Of a stretch of DNA of 64,000 nucleotides, positions 46,485 to 55,773 are shown piece by piece (the first letter of the stretch is position 1; every line of letters begins with the position of its first letter). The stretch is from NCBI GenBank assembly GCA_951812615.1, contig CATOSU010000004.1, forward strand, positions 62,001 to 126,000, read 5' to 3'. This DNA is from an uncultured Paracoccaceae bacterium (GTDB taxonomy: Bacteria > Pseudomonadota > Alphaproteobacteria > Rhodobacterales > Rhodobacteraceae). The notes under the pieces are model-generated. The model did not search any database. It saw only the letters and a list, made by a program, of their open reading frames with translations, and was not told where the DNA came from. Position numbers and translations under genes: made by a program.

Positions 46485-47960
46485 TTGGCAACCGATCTTG
46501 AGAGATTTGTAGAGGCCCCCGGTCGCGACGAGAAGATCAGGCAGGTCCGCGAGATGATCGATGCGAAGGGGATCGAATACCTCTATCTGCAATTTGTTTC
46601 CGTGACGGGCAAAATCATGGGTAAGGGGATCCCGTCGGATCATTGGGAAAGCGTTGCCCAGAAAGGCTTTCAGCTGGTTTACGGGGCGACGGTGAACCTG
46701 TTCACCGACCGCGCCGGCAATTATCTGGGTTATGGTCCGGAGGCGGCGGAACTGATCGGTATCCCGGAGCCCGAAACGTTCATGCAGTTGCCGTGGGCGC
46801 CAACGATAGGCCGTTTCTACTGCACGCTTTTCCGCAACCGAGAAGAAAGGGAAAACCCGGGCGGCTATCTGACCGCCGACTGCCGGGGCAACCTGCGTCG
46901 GTTGCACGAAGAATTCGAAAAAAAGCATGGCCGCAAGCTGCGTATCGGCACCGAACCGGAAATGATGTGGCTGAAATTCGACGAGAACGGCAAGCCGCGC
47001 GACGGTTACTCCAAACCCTACTGCTATCACATCGACCAGTTCGAAAGCCTGCGGCCGGTATCGATGCAGGTGATCAGATATGCCCGCCAGATGGGGCTGG
47101 ACATGATCCAGGGCGACCACGAGGACGCTCCCGGTCAGCTGGAGCTGAACTGGATGTTCGACGATGTTCTCAGGAATGCCGACCGCTTGACCACCTACCG
47201 CCAGATCTGTGCACAGGTGGCACGGGAAAACGGGATTTTCGCCTGTTTCATGACGAAACCTTTCATGGGCGTCTCGGCCTCGGGCTGTCACCACAACATG
47301 AGCCTGTGGCGCGGTGGCGAAGATGAGTTTGTGAAATGCGGCAACGATCCCGACAACCTGCCGGGCATGGCCGAGAATTACATGTACGTCAAAGGCGGTC
47401 AAAACACGTTCATGCCGGATGACGATGACCCGCAGATGCCGGGCAAGGAAGGGCTCGAAGCCATCGGTGGGGTGGTGCATCACCTGCGGGCGCTGACCTC
47501 GATCGGGTGTTCAACCGTCAACTCTTACCGCCGGCTCTGGGACACAGGTTTCTGGGCACCGGTCTTTGCCGACTGGGGTTTCCAGAACCGCACCACGGGC
47601 CTGCGTGTGTCCGCCCCGGGACGGTTTGAATACCGGTCGGTCGATTCAATGGTGAACCCATATCTCATGGGGTCCACGCTGTTGGCGGCCATGGATGACG
47701 GCATCGACAACAAGCTGGATCCCGGAAAGCCGGAAGAGCGCAACATCTACGAAGCCATCGAGGCGGGCAAAGAAGTCAAGAAACTGCCGATGTCGCTGGG
47801 CGAGGCGCTTGATTACCTGTCCGGTGACGACGTTGTGCGGCGCGGGATGCCGGGCGAGATGTATCGGCTGTTCGACGAATACAAGCGGGACGAATTTGCC
47901 CGCTTCATGTCCACCGTCACCGAATGGGACAACGACACCTACATGGAGTGCCTTCCCTGA
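46485..47960 (+). CDS. glnT: Glutamine-synthetase-family enzyme, GlnT/GmaS type
   Basis: A 491-residue member of the glutamine synthetase family. Start TTG 46485 with AAGGAGGA 6 bp before. Active-site segments: IGTEPEMMW (metal Glu), QGDHEDAPGQLELNW (metal Glu pair), SASGCHHNMSLW (His-Asn), FEYRSVDSMVNPYL (FEYR, metal Glu/Arg). Context with GlxBCD points to the GlnT (GSIII) or gamma-glutamylmethylamide synthetase (GmaS) group, which joins glutamate to ammonia or methylamine. Distinguishing the two needs phylogeny; no mgd genes (N-methylglutamate dehydrogenase) are seen in the window. Confidence 0.85.
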   Translation: MATDLERFVEAPGRDEKIRQVREMIDAKGIEYLYLQFVSVTGKIMGKGIPSDHWESVAQKGFQLVYGATVNLFTDRAGNYLGYGPEAAELIGIPEPETFMQLPWAPTIGRFYCTLFRNREERENPGGYLTADCRGNLRRLHEEFEKKHGRKLRIGTEPEMMWLKFDENGKPRDGYSKPYCYHIDQFESLRPVSMQVIRYARQMGLDMIQGDHEDAPGQLELNWMFDDVLRNADRLTTYRQICAQVARENGIFACFMTKPFMGVSASGCHHNMSLWRGGEDEFVKCGNDPDNLPGMAENYMYVKGGQNTFMPDDDDPQMPGKEGLEAIGGVVHHLRALTSIGCSTVNSYRRLWDTGFWAPVFADWGFQNRTTGLRVSAPGRFEYRSVDSMVNPYLMGSTLLAAMDDGIDNKLDPGKPEERNIYEAIEAGKEVKKLPMSLGEALDYLSGDDVVRRGMPGEMYRLFDEYKRDEFARFMSTVTEWDNDTYMECLP

Positions 47961-48036
47961 GCGCACCCGTGAGCGAGCCGGTGGGCCGATCAGGGCCCGC
48001 CACACTGACCGCAACCAAGAGGAGGCGATTCTAGAC

Positions 48037-48972
48037 ATGTGCGGAATTGCTGGATTGATCCACAAAGGCAAGAGCTCGAACGTGGGCGGCGAAATGACCG
48101 CAATGCTTCAGGCCCTGAAGCACCGGGGCCCGGACAGTACCGGGTATGCCGTGTACGGCGAGCCGAACGCAGGCGAATACGTGATGCGCCTGAAAGTGGC
48201 CGAGGCCGAAGACATGGACAAGGGCCACGGCGTTTTCAAGATGCTGGAAGACCGTATTGCGACGGTCGAAAACATCATGTCCGAACATGGGGTGACCGTT
48301 CGTTCCAAGGAAAACGCCACGCCTTATGCCGTGCGCTACGTGCTGACGCATGACGGCGACACTGCAGATCTTGCCGAACATATTGAGGAAACCGAGGGCG
48401 TCGAAATCCTTTCGCTGGGAAATGGTCTTGAGCTGATCAAGGATCTCGGCGACGCCGCGGATGTGGCCGGGCTTTACGGTCTGGACGGTTTCAGCGGCAC
48501 GCACGGCATCGGCCATACGAGGATGGCGACGGAGTCGGACGTCGATATCAAGTCCGCCCATCCGTATTGGGCGTTTCCCTACAACGACATAAGCGTTGTC
48601 CATAATGGCCAGATCACGAACTACTGGATCATGCGCCGCGAGATGGAGCGCAAGGGCCACCGTTTCATGTCGGACTGCGACAGCGAGCTTCTGGCAGTCT
48701 ACACCGCTCACAACCTGTCGAATGGCGTGTCGCTTGAGGAGTCTCTGCGCAAGTCCATTGACGAGATCGACGGTGTGTTCACCTACCTTGTGGCGACCAA
48801 AGACCAGTTGGGCATGGCCAAGGACACGATGGCGGCAAAGCCTCTGGTGCTTTACGAATCCGATGACCTGATCGCAATGGCGTCCGAGGAGGTCGCGATC
48901 CGCGCCATCCTTCCACAGGAAATCGACACCTATGACCCGTGCGATGAGGAGGTCCGCGTATGGCAAGCGTAA
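48037..48972 (+). CDS. glxB: GlxB/MgsA-like class II glutamine amidotransferase
   Basis: A 311-residue Ntn-type amidotransferase: the start MCGIAGLIHKG places the nucleophilic Cys at residue 2, followed by LKHRGPDSTGYA. HTRMATESDVDIKSAHPYW and HNGQITNYW carry the substrate pocket. ATG at 48037 is required to expose Cys2 after Met removal. Product corresponds to the N-terminal domain of glutamate synthase as a separate subunit. Ends 13 bp inside glxC, so tightly coupled. In methylotrophs the same set (MgsABC) makes N-methylglutamate. Confidence 0.88.
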   Translation: MCGIAGLIHKGKSSNVGGEMTAMLQALKHRGPDSTGYAVYGEPNAGEYVMRLKVAEAEDMDKGHGVFKMLEDRIATVENIMSEHGVTVRSKENATPYAVRYVLTHDGDTADLAEHIEETEGVEILSLGNGLELIKDLGDAADVAGLYGLDGFSGTHGIGHTRMATESDVDIKSAHPYWAFPYNDISVVHNGQITNYWIMRREMERKGHRFMSDCDSELLAVYTAHNLSNGVSLEESLRKSIDEIDGVFTYLVATKDQLGMAKDTMAAKPLVLYESDDLIAMASEEVAIRAILPQEIDTYDPCDEEVRVWQA

Positions 48973-49829
48973 CCGACGCCGAACTGAAGGCGATGACACA
49001 GGAAGAGCGCGTGACGGCGCTTGGAATGCGGACCGAACAGCTGACGGGCAAATCCCTTTACGTGGAATTCGATCCTGACGCGGAAGAACGTTTCACCTAC
49101 CCTTGGGCGCCTCAGGTGGATTTCAACAAACGGACTGAAATCGACACTGACGAGATGACCACCACCGAGGTCAACTCGAAGATCCGGGCCCTGATGGAAG
49201 AGGGGTACGGGACCATCGTCCTGAAAAACCCGCGCGGCAAGCACTCGGTTGGTGTGGGTATTCTCAGCCGGCTGAACCTGATCATTGAAGGCTCGGTCGG
49301 CTATTTCGGTGTCGGCCTGATTGACGGACCAAATGTCCGGGTCAACGGCCGCGTCGGCTGGTCCTGTGGCGAAAACATGATGTCGGGCACCGTTGTTGTC
49401 GAAAAGAACGCTGGTTCGACCTTCGGCGCCGCGATCCGTGGCGGCGATCTGGTCTGCAAAGGGTCGGTCGGATCCCGGACGGGGATCGACCAGAAAGGCG
49501 GTACGATCCTCGTCGGTGGCGACACCGGGGCCCTGACCGGCTTCATGATGCAGCGGGGCCGCATGGTCTTTTGCGGCAATGCCGGCAAGAACCTGGGCGA
49601 TTCGATGTATGACGGCACCATCTTTGTCGGTGGCGAGATCCAGTCGCTCGGTGTTGACGCGGTAGAAGCCGAACTGACCGATCTCGACAAGGCCTGGCTC
49701 ACGCGCAAGCTGACCCAATATGGGCTCATGCCGGAACAGGGCGTCGACCATTTCACCAAGATTGTCGCTGGCCGCCAGCTCTGGAACTACGACAACCTCG
49801 AACCCCACGAAAAGAAAATCGTTCTTTAA
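48960..49829 (+). CDS. glxC: GlxC/MgsB-like GXGXG domain protein (glutamate synthase C-terminal domain)
   Basis: A 289-residue protein with the repeated GxGxG beta-helix pattern of the GltB C-terminal domain: IIEGSVGYFGVGLIDGPNVRVNGRVGWSCGENM and GGTILVGGDTGALTGFMM, FCGNAGKNLGDSMYDGTIFVGG. It is the structural subunit of the three-part glutamate-synthase-like enzyme, bridging glxB and glxD products. ATG 48960 overlaps glxB. Confidence 0.88.
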   Translation: MASVTDAELKAMTQEERVTALGMRTEQLTGKSLYVEFDPDAEERFTYPWAPQVDFNKRTEIDTDEMTTTEVNSKIRALMEEGYGTIVLKNPRGKHSVGVGILSRLNLIIEGSVGYFGVGLIDGPNVRVNGRVGWSCGENMMSGTVVVEKNAGSTFGAAIRGGDLVCKGSVGSRTGIDQKGGTILVGGDTGALTGFMMQRGRMVFCGNAGKNLGDSMYDGTIFVGGEIQSLGVDAVEAELTDLDKAWLTRKLTQYGLMPEQGVDHFTKIVAGRQLWNYDNLEPHEKKIVL

Positions 49830-49849
49830 GGCACGGAAAGGAAACCAAA

Positions 49850-51214
49850 ATGGCTGACGGCGACCTGCCCAAGAAACCGGCCCTTCCGCGTGATACCAAC
49901 CGTATCGGCGACAGCTTCATCTTCCCGCCTCATGTCATGGACGATATCCATGTCAAATCCGAGCTGGGACGCTATCGGATGCGCGGGTTCTCATTGTTCA
50001 AGAAGATCCCGCATTGGGATGATCTGACCTTCCTTCCCGGTACGCTGACGCGTTTCGTGATCGAAGGTTACCGTGAAAAATGTCTCACCAAGACGGTGAT
50101 TGGCCCGCGGGCGAAAAAGCCGCTGGAGCTGGATATCCCGGTCTACATTACCGGCATGAGCTTCGGGGCGCTTTCGTACGAGGCAAAGACCGCGCTTGCC
50201 CGCGGTGCGACCATGGCGGGCACCGCGACCTGTTCGGGCGAAGGCGGCATGATCCCGGACGAACGGCGATTTAGTTCCAAGTGGTTCTATCAGTGCATCC
50301 AGTCGCGCTATGGCTTTAACCCGAACCATCTTGTTCTGGCAGACGGCTGCGAATTCTTCATCGGTCAGGGCTGTAAGGTTGGCCTTGGCGGGCACCTGAT
50401 GGGGCAGAAAGTGACAGATCAGGTGGCCGAGATGCGCTCGTTGCCGGCCGGCATCGACCAGAGGTCACCGGCCCGACACCCGGACTGGCTGGGTCCCGAC
50501 GATCTGGCCCTGAAGATCAATGAAATCCGCGAAGCCACCGACTGGCAGATCCCGATCCAGCTGAAGCTGGGTGCATCCCGTGTCTATGACGACGTGCGGA
50601 TGGCCGTGAAATGCGACCCGGACTCGATCTATATCGACGGGATGGAAGGGTCGACCGGCGCCGGTCCGCACCTTGCGACCGAAGACACCGGTGTCCCCGG
50701 GATGGCTGGTATTCGTCAGGCCCGCAAGGCCATCGACGATTTGGGCAAACGGGGCGACATCACCCTGATCTACGCCGGTGGTATCCGCAACGGGGCCGAC
50801 GTGGCCAAGGCGATTGCCCTTGGTGCCGACGCGATCGCAATCGGCCATTCCGCCATGATGGCGCTGAACTGCAACAAGGACATACCGGAAGCGAATTATC
50901 CCGCGGAAATCGGTGCCGAGCCCGGGTATTGCTATCACTGCCACTCGGGTCGCTGCCCGGTTGGTGTCGCCACGCAAGACCCGGTTCTTCGCGAACGTCT
51001 GGATCCGGACGAAGCGGCCGAGCGCGTCTATAACTTCCTGCACACGCTGACCATCGAGGCACAGCTTTTTGCACGCGCCTGCGGCAAGACAAACATCCAC
51101 AGCCTTGAGCCCGAAGATCTGGCCGCGCTGACGATGGAAGCCTCGGCTATGGCGGGGGTTCCGCTTGCGGGCACCAACTACACAGTCGGTGTCGAAGACT
51201 ACCACCATCTGTAA
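49850..51214 (+). CDS. glxD: GlxD/MgsC-like FMN-binding glutamate synthase subunit
   Basis: A 454-residue protein of the glutamate-synthase FMN domain. Seen: PVYITGMSFGALSYEAKTALARGA (FMN/2-oxoglutarate), DGMEGSTGAGP and LIYAGGIRNGADVAKAIALGADA (phosphate-binding end of the barrel), and CYHCHSGRCPVGVATQDP with the Cys cluster (3Fe-4S) of GltB. Together GlxBCD could transfer amide nitrogen from glutamine (or methylamine) onto 2-oxoglutarate. Confidence 0.9.
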   Translation: MADGDLPKKPALPRDTNRIGDSFIFPPHVMDDIHVKSELGRYRMRGFSLFKKIPHWDDLTFLPGTLTRFVIEGYREKCLTKTVIGPRAKKPLELDIPVYITGMSFGALSYEAKTALARGATMAGTATCSGEGGMIPDERRFSSKWFYQCIQSRYGFNPNHLVLADGCEFFIGQGCKVGLGGHLMGQKVTDQVAEMRSLPAGIDQRSPARHPDWLGPDDLALKINEIREATDWQIPIQLKLGASRVYDDVRMAVKCDPDSIYIDGMEGSTGAGPHLATEDTGVPGMAGIRQARKAIDDLGKRGDITLIYAGGIRNGADVAKAIALGADAIAIGHSAMMALNCNKDIPEANYPAEIGAEPGYCYHCHSGRCPVGVATQDPVLRERLDPDEAAERVYNFLHTLTIEAQLFARACGKTNIHSLEPEDLAALTMEASAMAGVPLAGTNYTVGVEDYHHL

Positions 51215-51226
51215 GGAGGACGAGAA

Positions 51227-51640
51227 ATGGCTGGAACACAGTATCGCGGCTCCGAGATTACGGATGTCGATCAGTTCATCAACGACGCGGATGGCCTCGC
51301 TTCAGAGCGTGAAAGGGAAATCGGCCAGCACATTGGCTATCGCTATGATGTGAACCTTGTGCCGGACTATGACCGGATCACGCCCTATCTGACAAAATAC
51401 ATGGAAGTCATGGGCTGGGACGATCTCAATTGGCTCGAGGACATCCATATGGGCTATGAAGAGGGGATACCTGCCGTCTTTGACCGCAACAACAACGGCT
51501 GGGTCCGGATCCCGGACAGCATTTCGCTGCCGGACAATCAGCAGGACCGGGACATGATCGCCCGGGAGCTTTTGCTGAAGTACCAGATGAGCGACCGGCA
51601 TCCGCTGGCGACTTTGAGAAAGGCCTATATGAAGTTCTGA
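51227..51640 (+). CDS. Unknown small protein after glxD
   Basis: A 137-residue soluble protein, no signal or TM segment. AGGAGG lies before the ATG. It is acidic with many aromatic residues: RYDVNLVPDYDRITPYLTKYMEVMGWDDLNWLEDIHMGYEEGIP. Its position 12 bp after glxD suggests co-transcription and a possible accessory role in the Glx enzyme. I do not recognise the family. Confidence 0.6.
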   Translation: MAGTQYRGSEITDVDQFINDADGLASEREREIGQHIGYRYDVNLVPDYDRITPYLTKYMEVMGWDDLNWLEDIHMGYEEGIPAVFDRNNNGWVRIPDSISLPDNQQDRDMIARELLLKYQMSDRHPLATLRKAYMKF

Positions 51641-51700
51641 TGAGCTGTATTCTGCACATATCCTGCCGTCAGATGCGGGCGGTGTCGGCGCAGACAACAG

Positions 51701-51732
51701 GGGCCTTTCCGGCCGAAGAACCGGAAAGGCCC
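51701..51732 (+). terminator. 12-bp perfect hairpin between the glx unit and the next gene
   Basis: GGGCCTTTCCGG / CCGGAAAGGCCC with an 8-nt loop (CCGAAGAA), ending 5 bp before the ATG of the next gene. No U-tract follows, so it is not a classical terminator. It could act as a processing signal, attenuator or as a block to ribosome access. Confidence 0.65.
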
Positions 51733-51737
51733 GCGGC

Positions 51738-52334
51738 ATGAGCATCGCGTCCGTCCTTGGAGAAACCCATGAACGGCACCCGCTGAAAAACGGGTTTCTG
51801 AAGTGGCAATGTCACGTTCGTCAGTTGATGATGCGGGAACTGGAGGGACGGCCGTCAGATGCCGTCACACCCGCCATCATTCTGCCGAAGGACGACGAAC
51901 CGCTGGGCCATGTCATCACGGTTTTGAACAAGTCTCCCGGGTACAGCCAGACGCCCGAGATGGAACATATGTTCCGCAAGACAAACGATCCTGCACAGGT
52001 GCGGGATGAGGCGATCCGGTATCTATCGGCCACCTACTATCAGAAGCACCACGAGTTTTCGGATATACTGACGGCGACGTTTCCCCCCGGTTCGCCGGGT
52101 GCCGCGCAGATCCATAAGGCGGGACAGGCGAAATTGGTGTTCGACGCCTTCGCACAACGGTTCGAACTTGACTGCAGGGTCTGGCGCCTTGCGGATCACA
52201 ATCCGCTGGCCCGGGCGACTTTTGCACATAACCGCCTTTTCAACCCTGACCTTCCTGCGGGTACAGAGATACTGGGATTTGAGCCGAACTGGAACACCTC
52301 TGCCGCCGACACCGCGATCGGAGGGCGCCGCTGA
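51738..52334 (+). CDS. Unknown protein, possibly part of the glx unit
   Basis: A 198-residue soluble protein starting MSIASVLGETHERHPLKNGFLKWQC; other blocks are FDAFAQRFELDCRVWRLADHNPLARATF and HNRLFNPDLPAG. No known family is recognised. No Shine-Dalgarno is visible because a 12-bp hairpin occupies the space before the ATG. Function unknown. Its stop (TGA 52332-52334) is in the same frame as the following SDR fragment. Confidence 0.55.
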   Translation: MSIASVLGETHERHPLKNGFLKWQCHVRQLMMRELEGRPSDAVTPAIILPKDDEPLGHVITVLNKSPGYSQTPEMEHMFRKTNDPAQVRDEAIRYLSATYYQKHHEFSDILTATFPPGSPGAAQIHKAGQAKLVFDAFAQRFELDCRVWRLADHNPLARATFAHNRLFNPDLPAGTEILGFEPNWNTSAADTAIGGRR

Positions 52335-52388
52335 GGTTCCGGGGCTACGTCCTGGCTCTGCTCAATTTCAGCTTCGGGTCCGCTCGAT

Positions 52389-52979
52389 TTGTCCGACGCC
52401 GATGCCACGGCAGCAATTGCCGCGCGGGTGCGTGACGAATTCAGGCCGGACATGTTGGTGGCCAATGCGGGCGGCCCTCCGCCATCGGTATCGACCGGTG
52501 TCGATCAGGGGGTTTGGCAGCGCTCGGCCCGGATGCTGCTTTTCTCGATCGTGCAGGTGACCGAGGCCGCCGTGGACGCGATGAAGGAAAAGGGATGGGG
52601 CCGCATTCTGGCCATCGGGTCGTCCGGTGTGGTGCAGCTGATCCCGAACCTTGCGGTGTCGAATACGATCCGTGGCGCGGTTGCGGGTTTCTGCAAAACA
52701 CTGGCGGGAGAGGTTGCGCAGCACGGCATCACCGTAAACATGATCCTGCCGGGCAAGATCGACACCTCGCGCGTCGGTCAACTGGACACCGCACGCGCTG
52801 GCCGCGAAGGCAAGTCGCTTGAACAGGTGCGAGAGGAGATCGCGGCCTCGCTTCTTATCCGGCGCTATGGCGAACCCGAGGACTTTGCTGCGGTTGCCGC
52901 CTTTCTTCTGTCCGAGCAAGCCGGTTATGTTACCGGTCAGATGACCCGCGTGGATGGCGGGATGATCCGGAGCATTTGA
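52389..52979 (+). pseudogene. Short-chain dehydrogenase lacking its N-terminal cofactor half
   Basis: A 196-residue frame from a TTG at 52389 (no ribosome site). It has the later SDR parts: MLVANAGGPP, ILAIGSSGVVQLIPNL (catalytic Ser), no clear YxxxK (the equivalent region reads AVSNTIRGAVAGF), and the C-terminal YVTGQMTRVDGGM. The frame is open upstream to the stop at 52332, but reads GSGATSWLCSISASG, without any TGxxxGxG cofactor motif, and is about 60 residues short of the family size. It is probably 5'-truncated by a deletion next to the glx unit. Confidence 0.7.
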
Positions 52980-52983
52980 TCCT

Positions 52984-54706
52984 ATGTCCAATCACGACGT
53001 GAAAACCGACACCCCGGCGCAGGGGGCAAACGCCGCGCGCCACGGGGGCCGCATTCTTGCAGATCAATTGGCCATTCTCGGGGCCAGACGGATCTTCTGC
53101 GTACCCGGCGAGAGCTTTCTGGGGCTGTTGGACGGCCTGTTTGATCACCGCGAAACGATCGAGGTGGTGACGTGCCGCCACGAGAGCGGTGCCGCGAACA
53201 TGGCGGACGCCTATGGCAAGCTGACCGGACAACCCGGCATCTGTGCGGTCACGCGCGGCCCCGGTGCGACCAATGCCTCGAACGGCATTCACACTGCGTA
53301 TCAGGACAGCACGCCGATGATCGTTCTGGTGGGGCAGGTTGCCACCAACATGATGGACCGCGAAGCCTTTCAGGAAGTCGATTATCGCCGGATGTTCGGT
53401 GAAATGGCCAAGTGGATCGCCCAGATCGATGATATTCGACGCATCCCCGAATACCTGTCGCGGGCCTGGCATGTGGCGTTGTCGGGGCGCCCGGGTCCCG
53501 TTGTGCTGGCATTGCCCGAAGACGTGCTGTCGGAAGTGGCCGATGTTACGGATTGCCGTCGGGCCAATGTCGGGTCAGGCGCGCCCGCACCGTCGGATGT
53601 CGCCCGGCTGACCGAAATGGTGGCCGAGGCGAAAAAAATCGCTTCTGGTGCTGGGCGGCCCGTCGTGGAGTGCGGAAGCCGCTGCAATGGCCGCGCAGGT
53701 GGCCGAACGCTTCAGCCTGCCGGTGGCAACCACCTTCCGGTGTCAGGACTATATCGATAACGCGCATCCGAACTACGGCGGCGTCATCGGTATTGCGCCC
53801 CTGCCGGAACTGCGTCGCAAGGTGCGTGAAGAAGTGGATTTGCTGATCACTGTCGGCAGCCGTTTTGGCGAAATGACGACACAAGGCTACACGCTGATCG
53901 ACAGTCCGGTTCCGCAAATGCGCTTTGTGCATGTGCATCCCGGCCCGGAAGAACTGGGCCATGTCTATGCGCCGGATCTGTCCATTGTGTCCTCGCCCGC
54001 GAACTTTCTGCGCGCGATGCTGGCTCAGCCGACTGTGCAGGTCGCGGACGACGATTGGATAAGCGGTTTCCGCGCGGACTTTGAGGCGTTTCTAAAGCCG
54101 ACCGAAGTGGCCGGGGACCTCAATATGGGTGAAGTAATCCGCCACGTTTCCGAGAACCTGCCCAATGACACGGTCTATGCCAACGGGGCGGGAAACTATT
54201 CGGTCTGGCTGCACCGGTTTCACGCGCATCGCGAATACCGCACACAGCTGGCCCCGACTAGCGGGTCGATGGGCTATTCGGTTCCGGCGGCCATTGCGGC
54301 CAAGCTGGAGAACCGGAACCGCACGGTGGTCAGCGTGGCCGGCGACGGGTGTTTCCTCATGACGTCGCAGGAGATGGCGACGGCAAAGCAATACGGGCTG
54401 GCGATCATCTATCTTGTGGTCAATAATGGCATGTACGGCACCATCCGTATGCATCAGGAGCGCAACCATCCGGGCCGTGTGATCTCGACCGAACTGCAGA
54501 ACCCGGACTTCGTGACGTATGCGAATTCGTTCGGGATCCCCGGAGAGACAGTGACACGCACCGATCAGTTCCGGGACGCGCTGAGCCGCGCGCAGGCATC
54601 GGAAGACGGCTACCTCATCGAGCTTCAGGTCGACCCCGAAGCGCTGACACCGACACAATCCCTGTCCGCCGCGCGCGCAGGGCGAGCAGGCAACAAGGGG
54701 CTGACC
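52984..54706 (+). pseudogene. Acetolactate-synthase-like TPP enzyme with a frameshift at an A7 run
   Basis: Two frames together give a full TPP-dependent enzyme. Frame 1 from ATG 52984 carries the Glu of the PYR domain (CRHESGAANMADAYGKLTG) and ends meaningfully at EAKK. Frame 2 then continues as SLLVLGGPSWSAEAAAM and includes the GDG...NN motif (VAGDGCFLMTSQEMA and LVVNNGMYG). The shift lies at a run of seven A at 53632-53638; removing one A joins the parts. Family members make or break alpha-keto acid bonds (acetolactate synthase, glyoxylate carboligase). Transcript slippage at A7 could give some product. The frame runs without stop into the NIPSNAP gene. Confidence 0.82.
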
Positions 54707-55057
54707 ATGATTGTTGAAGAACGTATTTATTCCCTGAATATCGGGGCCGTTCCGTTGTACCTGAAGCAGTACGAAGAAGAGGGTCTAGCCATTCAGAGAT
54801 CCATCCTCGGGCGCATGGTCGGGTATTTCTCGACGGAAATCGGGCCCTTGCACCAGATCGTGCACCTCTGGGCTTACAAGGATCTACAGGAACGGGCGGA
54901 AAGACGCGCCCGTCTGACGGCCGATCCGAGGTGGAAGGAATACGCTTTGAAAACCCGCGACCTGCAGATTTCTCAGGAAAACAAAATTCTTATTCCGGCC
55001 CCGTTCAGCCCCTGGGCAAATGATGATCCGGCCCTCGATCTGGCCAACAACACCTGA
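54707..55057 (+). CDS. NIPSNAP-family protein
   Basis: A 116-residue alpha-beta barrel domain of the NIPSNAP type: MIVEERIYSLNIGAVPLYLKQYEEEGLAIQRSILG, then LGRMVGYFSTEIGPLHQIVHLWAYKDLQERAERRARL and PRWKEYALKTRDLQISQENKILIPAPFSPW. AAGGGG 7 bp before the ATG at 54707 allows independent start, although the preceding TPP frame is also open into it. NIPSNAP-like proteins occur in catabolic clusters with unknown catalytic role. Confidence 0.75.
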   Translation: MIVEERIYSLNIGAVPLYLKQYEEEGLAIQRSILGRMVGYFSTEIGPLHQIVHLWAYKDLQERAERRARLTADPRWKEYALKTRDLQISQENKILIPAPFSPWANDDPALDLANNT

Positions 55058-55073
55058 ACCGTGAGATGAAAAC

Positions 55074-55703
55074 ATGATTGACCTCTATTCCTGGACAACC
55101 CCGAACGGCCGCAAGGTTTCCATCCTTCTGGAGGAGCTTGGCGTCGATTACGAAGTGCACCCGATCAACATTGGTCAGGGCGATCAGAAAACCCCCGAAT
55201 TCCTTGAAATCAGCCCCAACAACAAGATCCCGGCCATTGTGGACTGCGACAATGGGCTGAAGCTGATGGAATCCGGTGCGATCATGTGGTACCTGGCTGA
55301 AAAATATGGAAAATTCCTGCCCTCTGCACCGCTTGACCGGATCAAGGTGTTGGAATGGCTGATGTGGCAAATGGGCGGTCTCGGACCGATGGCGGGCCAG
55401 TCGCACCATTACCTGCATTTCAACCCCGGCAAGGCGGAATATGCCGAGGATCGTTTCGCCACGGAGGTTCAGCGGCTCTACAGCGTGCTGGACAAGCAAC
55501 TGGACGGCAAAGACTATATCTGCGGCGAATACACCATTGCGGACATGGCCTGCTGGCCCTGGGTTTCGCGCTATGAGTGGCAGCAGATCGACCTGGCGAA
55601 ATATCCGAATGTGCGGGCCTGGTACAAACGCCTTCTGGCGCGGGACGCTGTACAAAAGGGATACCACGTGCCCAAGGTGATGGGCGAAATCCCGGCGGGT
55701 TGA
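55074..55703 (+). CDS. Glutathione S-transferase (YfcG/Nu-class like)
   Basis: A 209-residue GST: N-terminal thioredoxin-like domain MIDLYSWTTPNGRKVSILLEELG (TPNG, Nu-class pattern), NKIPAIVD and GLKLMESGAIMWYLAEKY, then the all-helical domain with GEYTIADMACWPWVSRYEW. The ATG follows the NIPSNAP stop by 16 bp. In catabolic clusters such enzymes act as reductases or isomerases. Confidence 0.88.
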   Translation: MIDLYSWTTPNGRKVSILLEELGVDYEVHPINIGQGDQKTPEFLEISPNNKIPAIVDCDNGLKLMESGAIMWYLAEKYGKFLPSAPLDRIKVLEWLMWQMGGLGPMAGQSHHYLHFNPGKAEYAEDRFATEVQRLYSVLDKQLDGKDYICGEYTIADMACWPWVSRYEWQQIDLAKYPNVRAWYKRLLARDAVQKGYHVPKVMGEIPAG

Positions 55704-55773
55704 GCCCCGGCGGCAGGATGATTTTCGGCCTTTCGACGGGCCGGGTTCACATTTTATTTTTTTGGAGGCGCAA

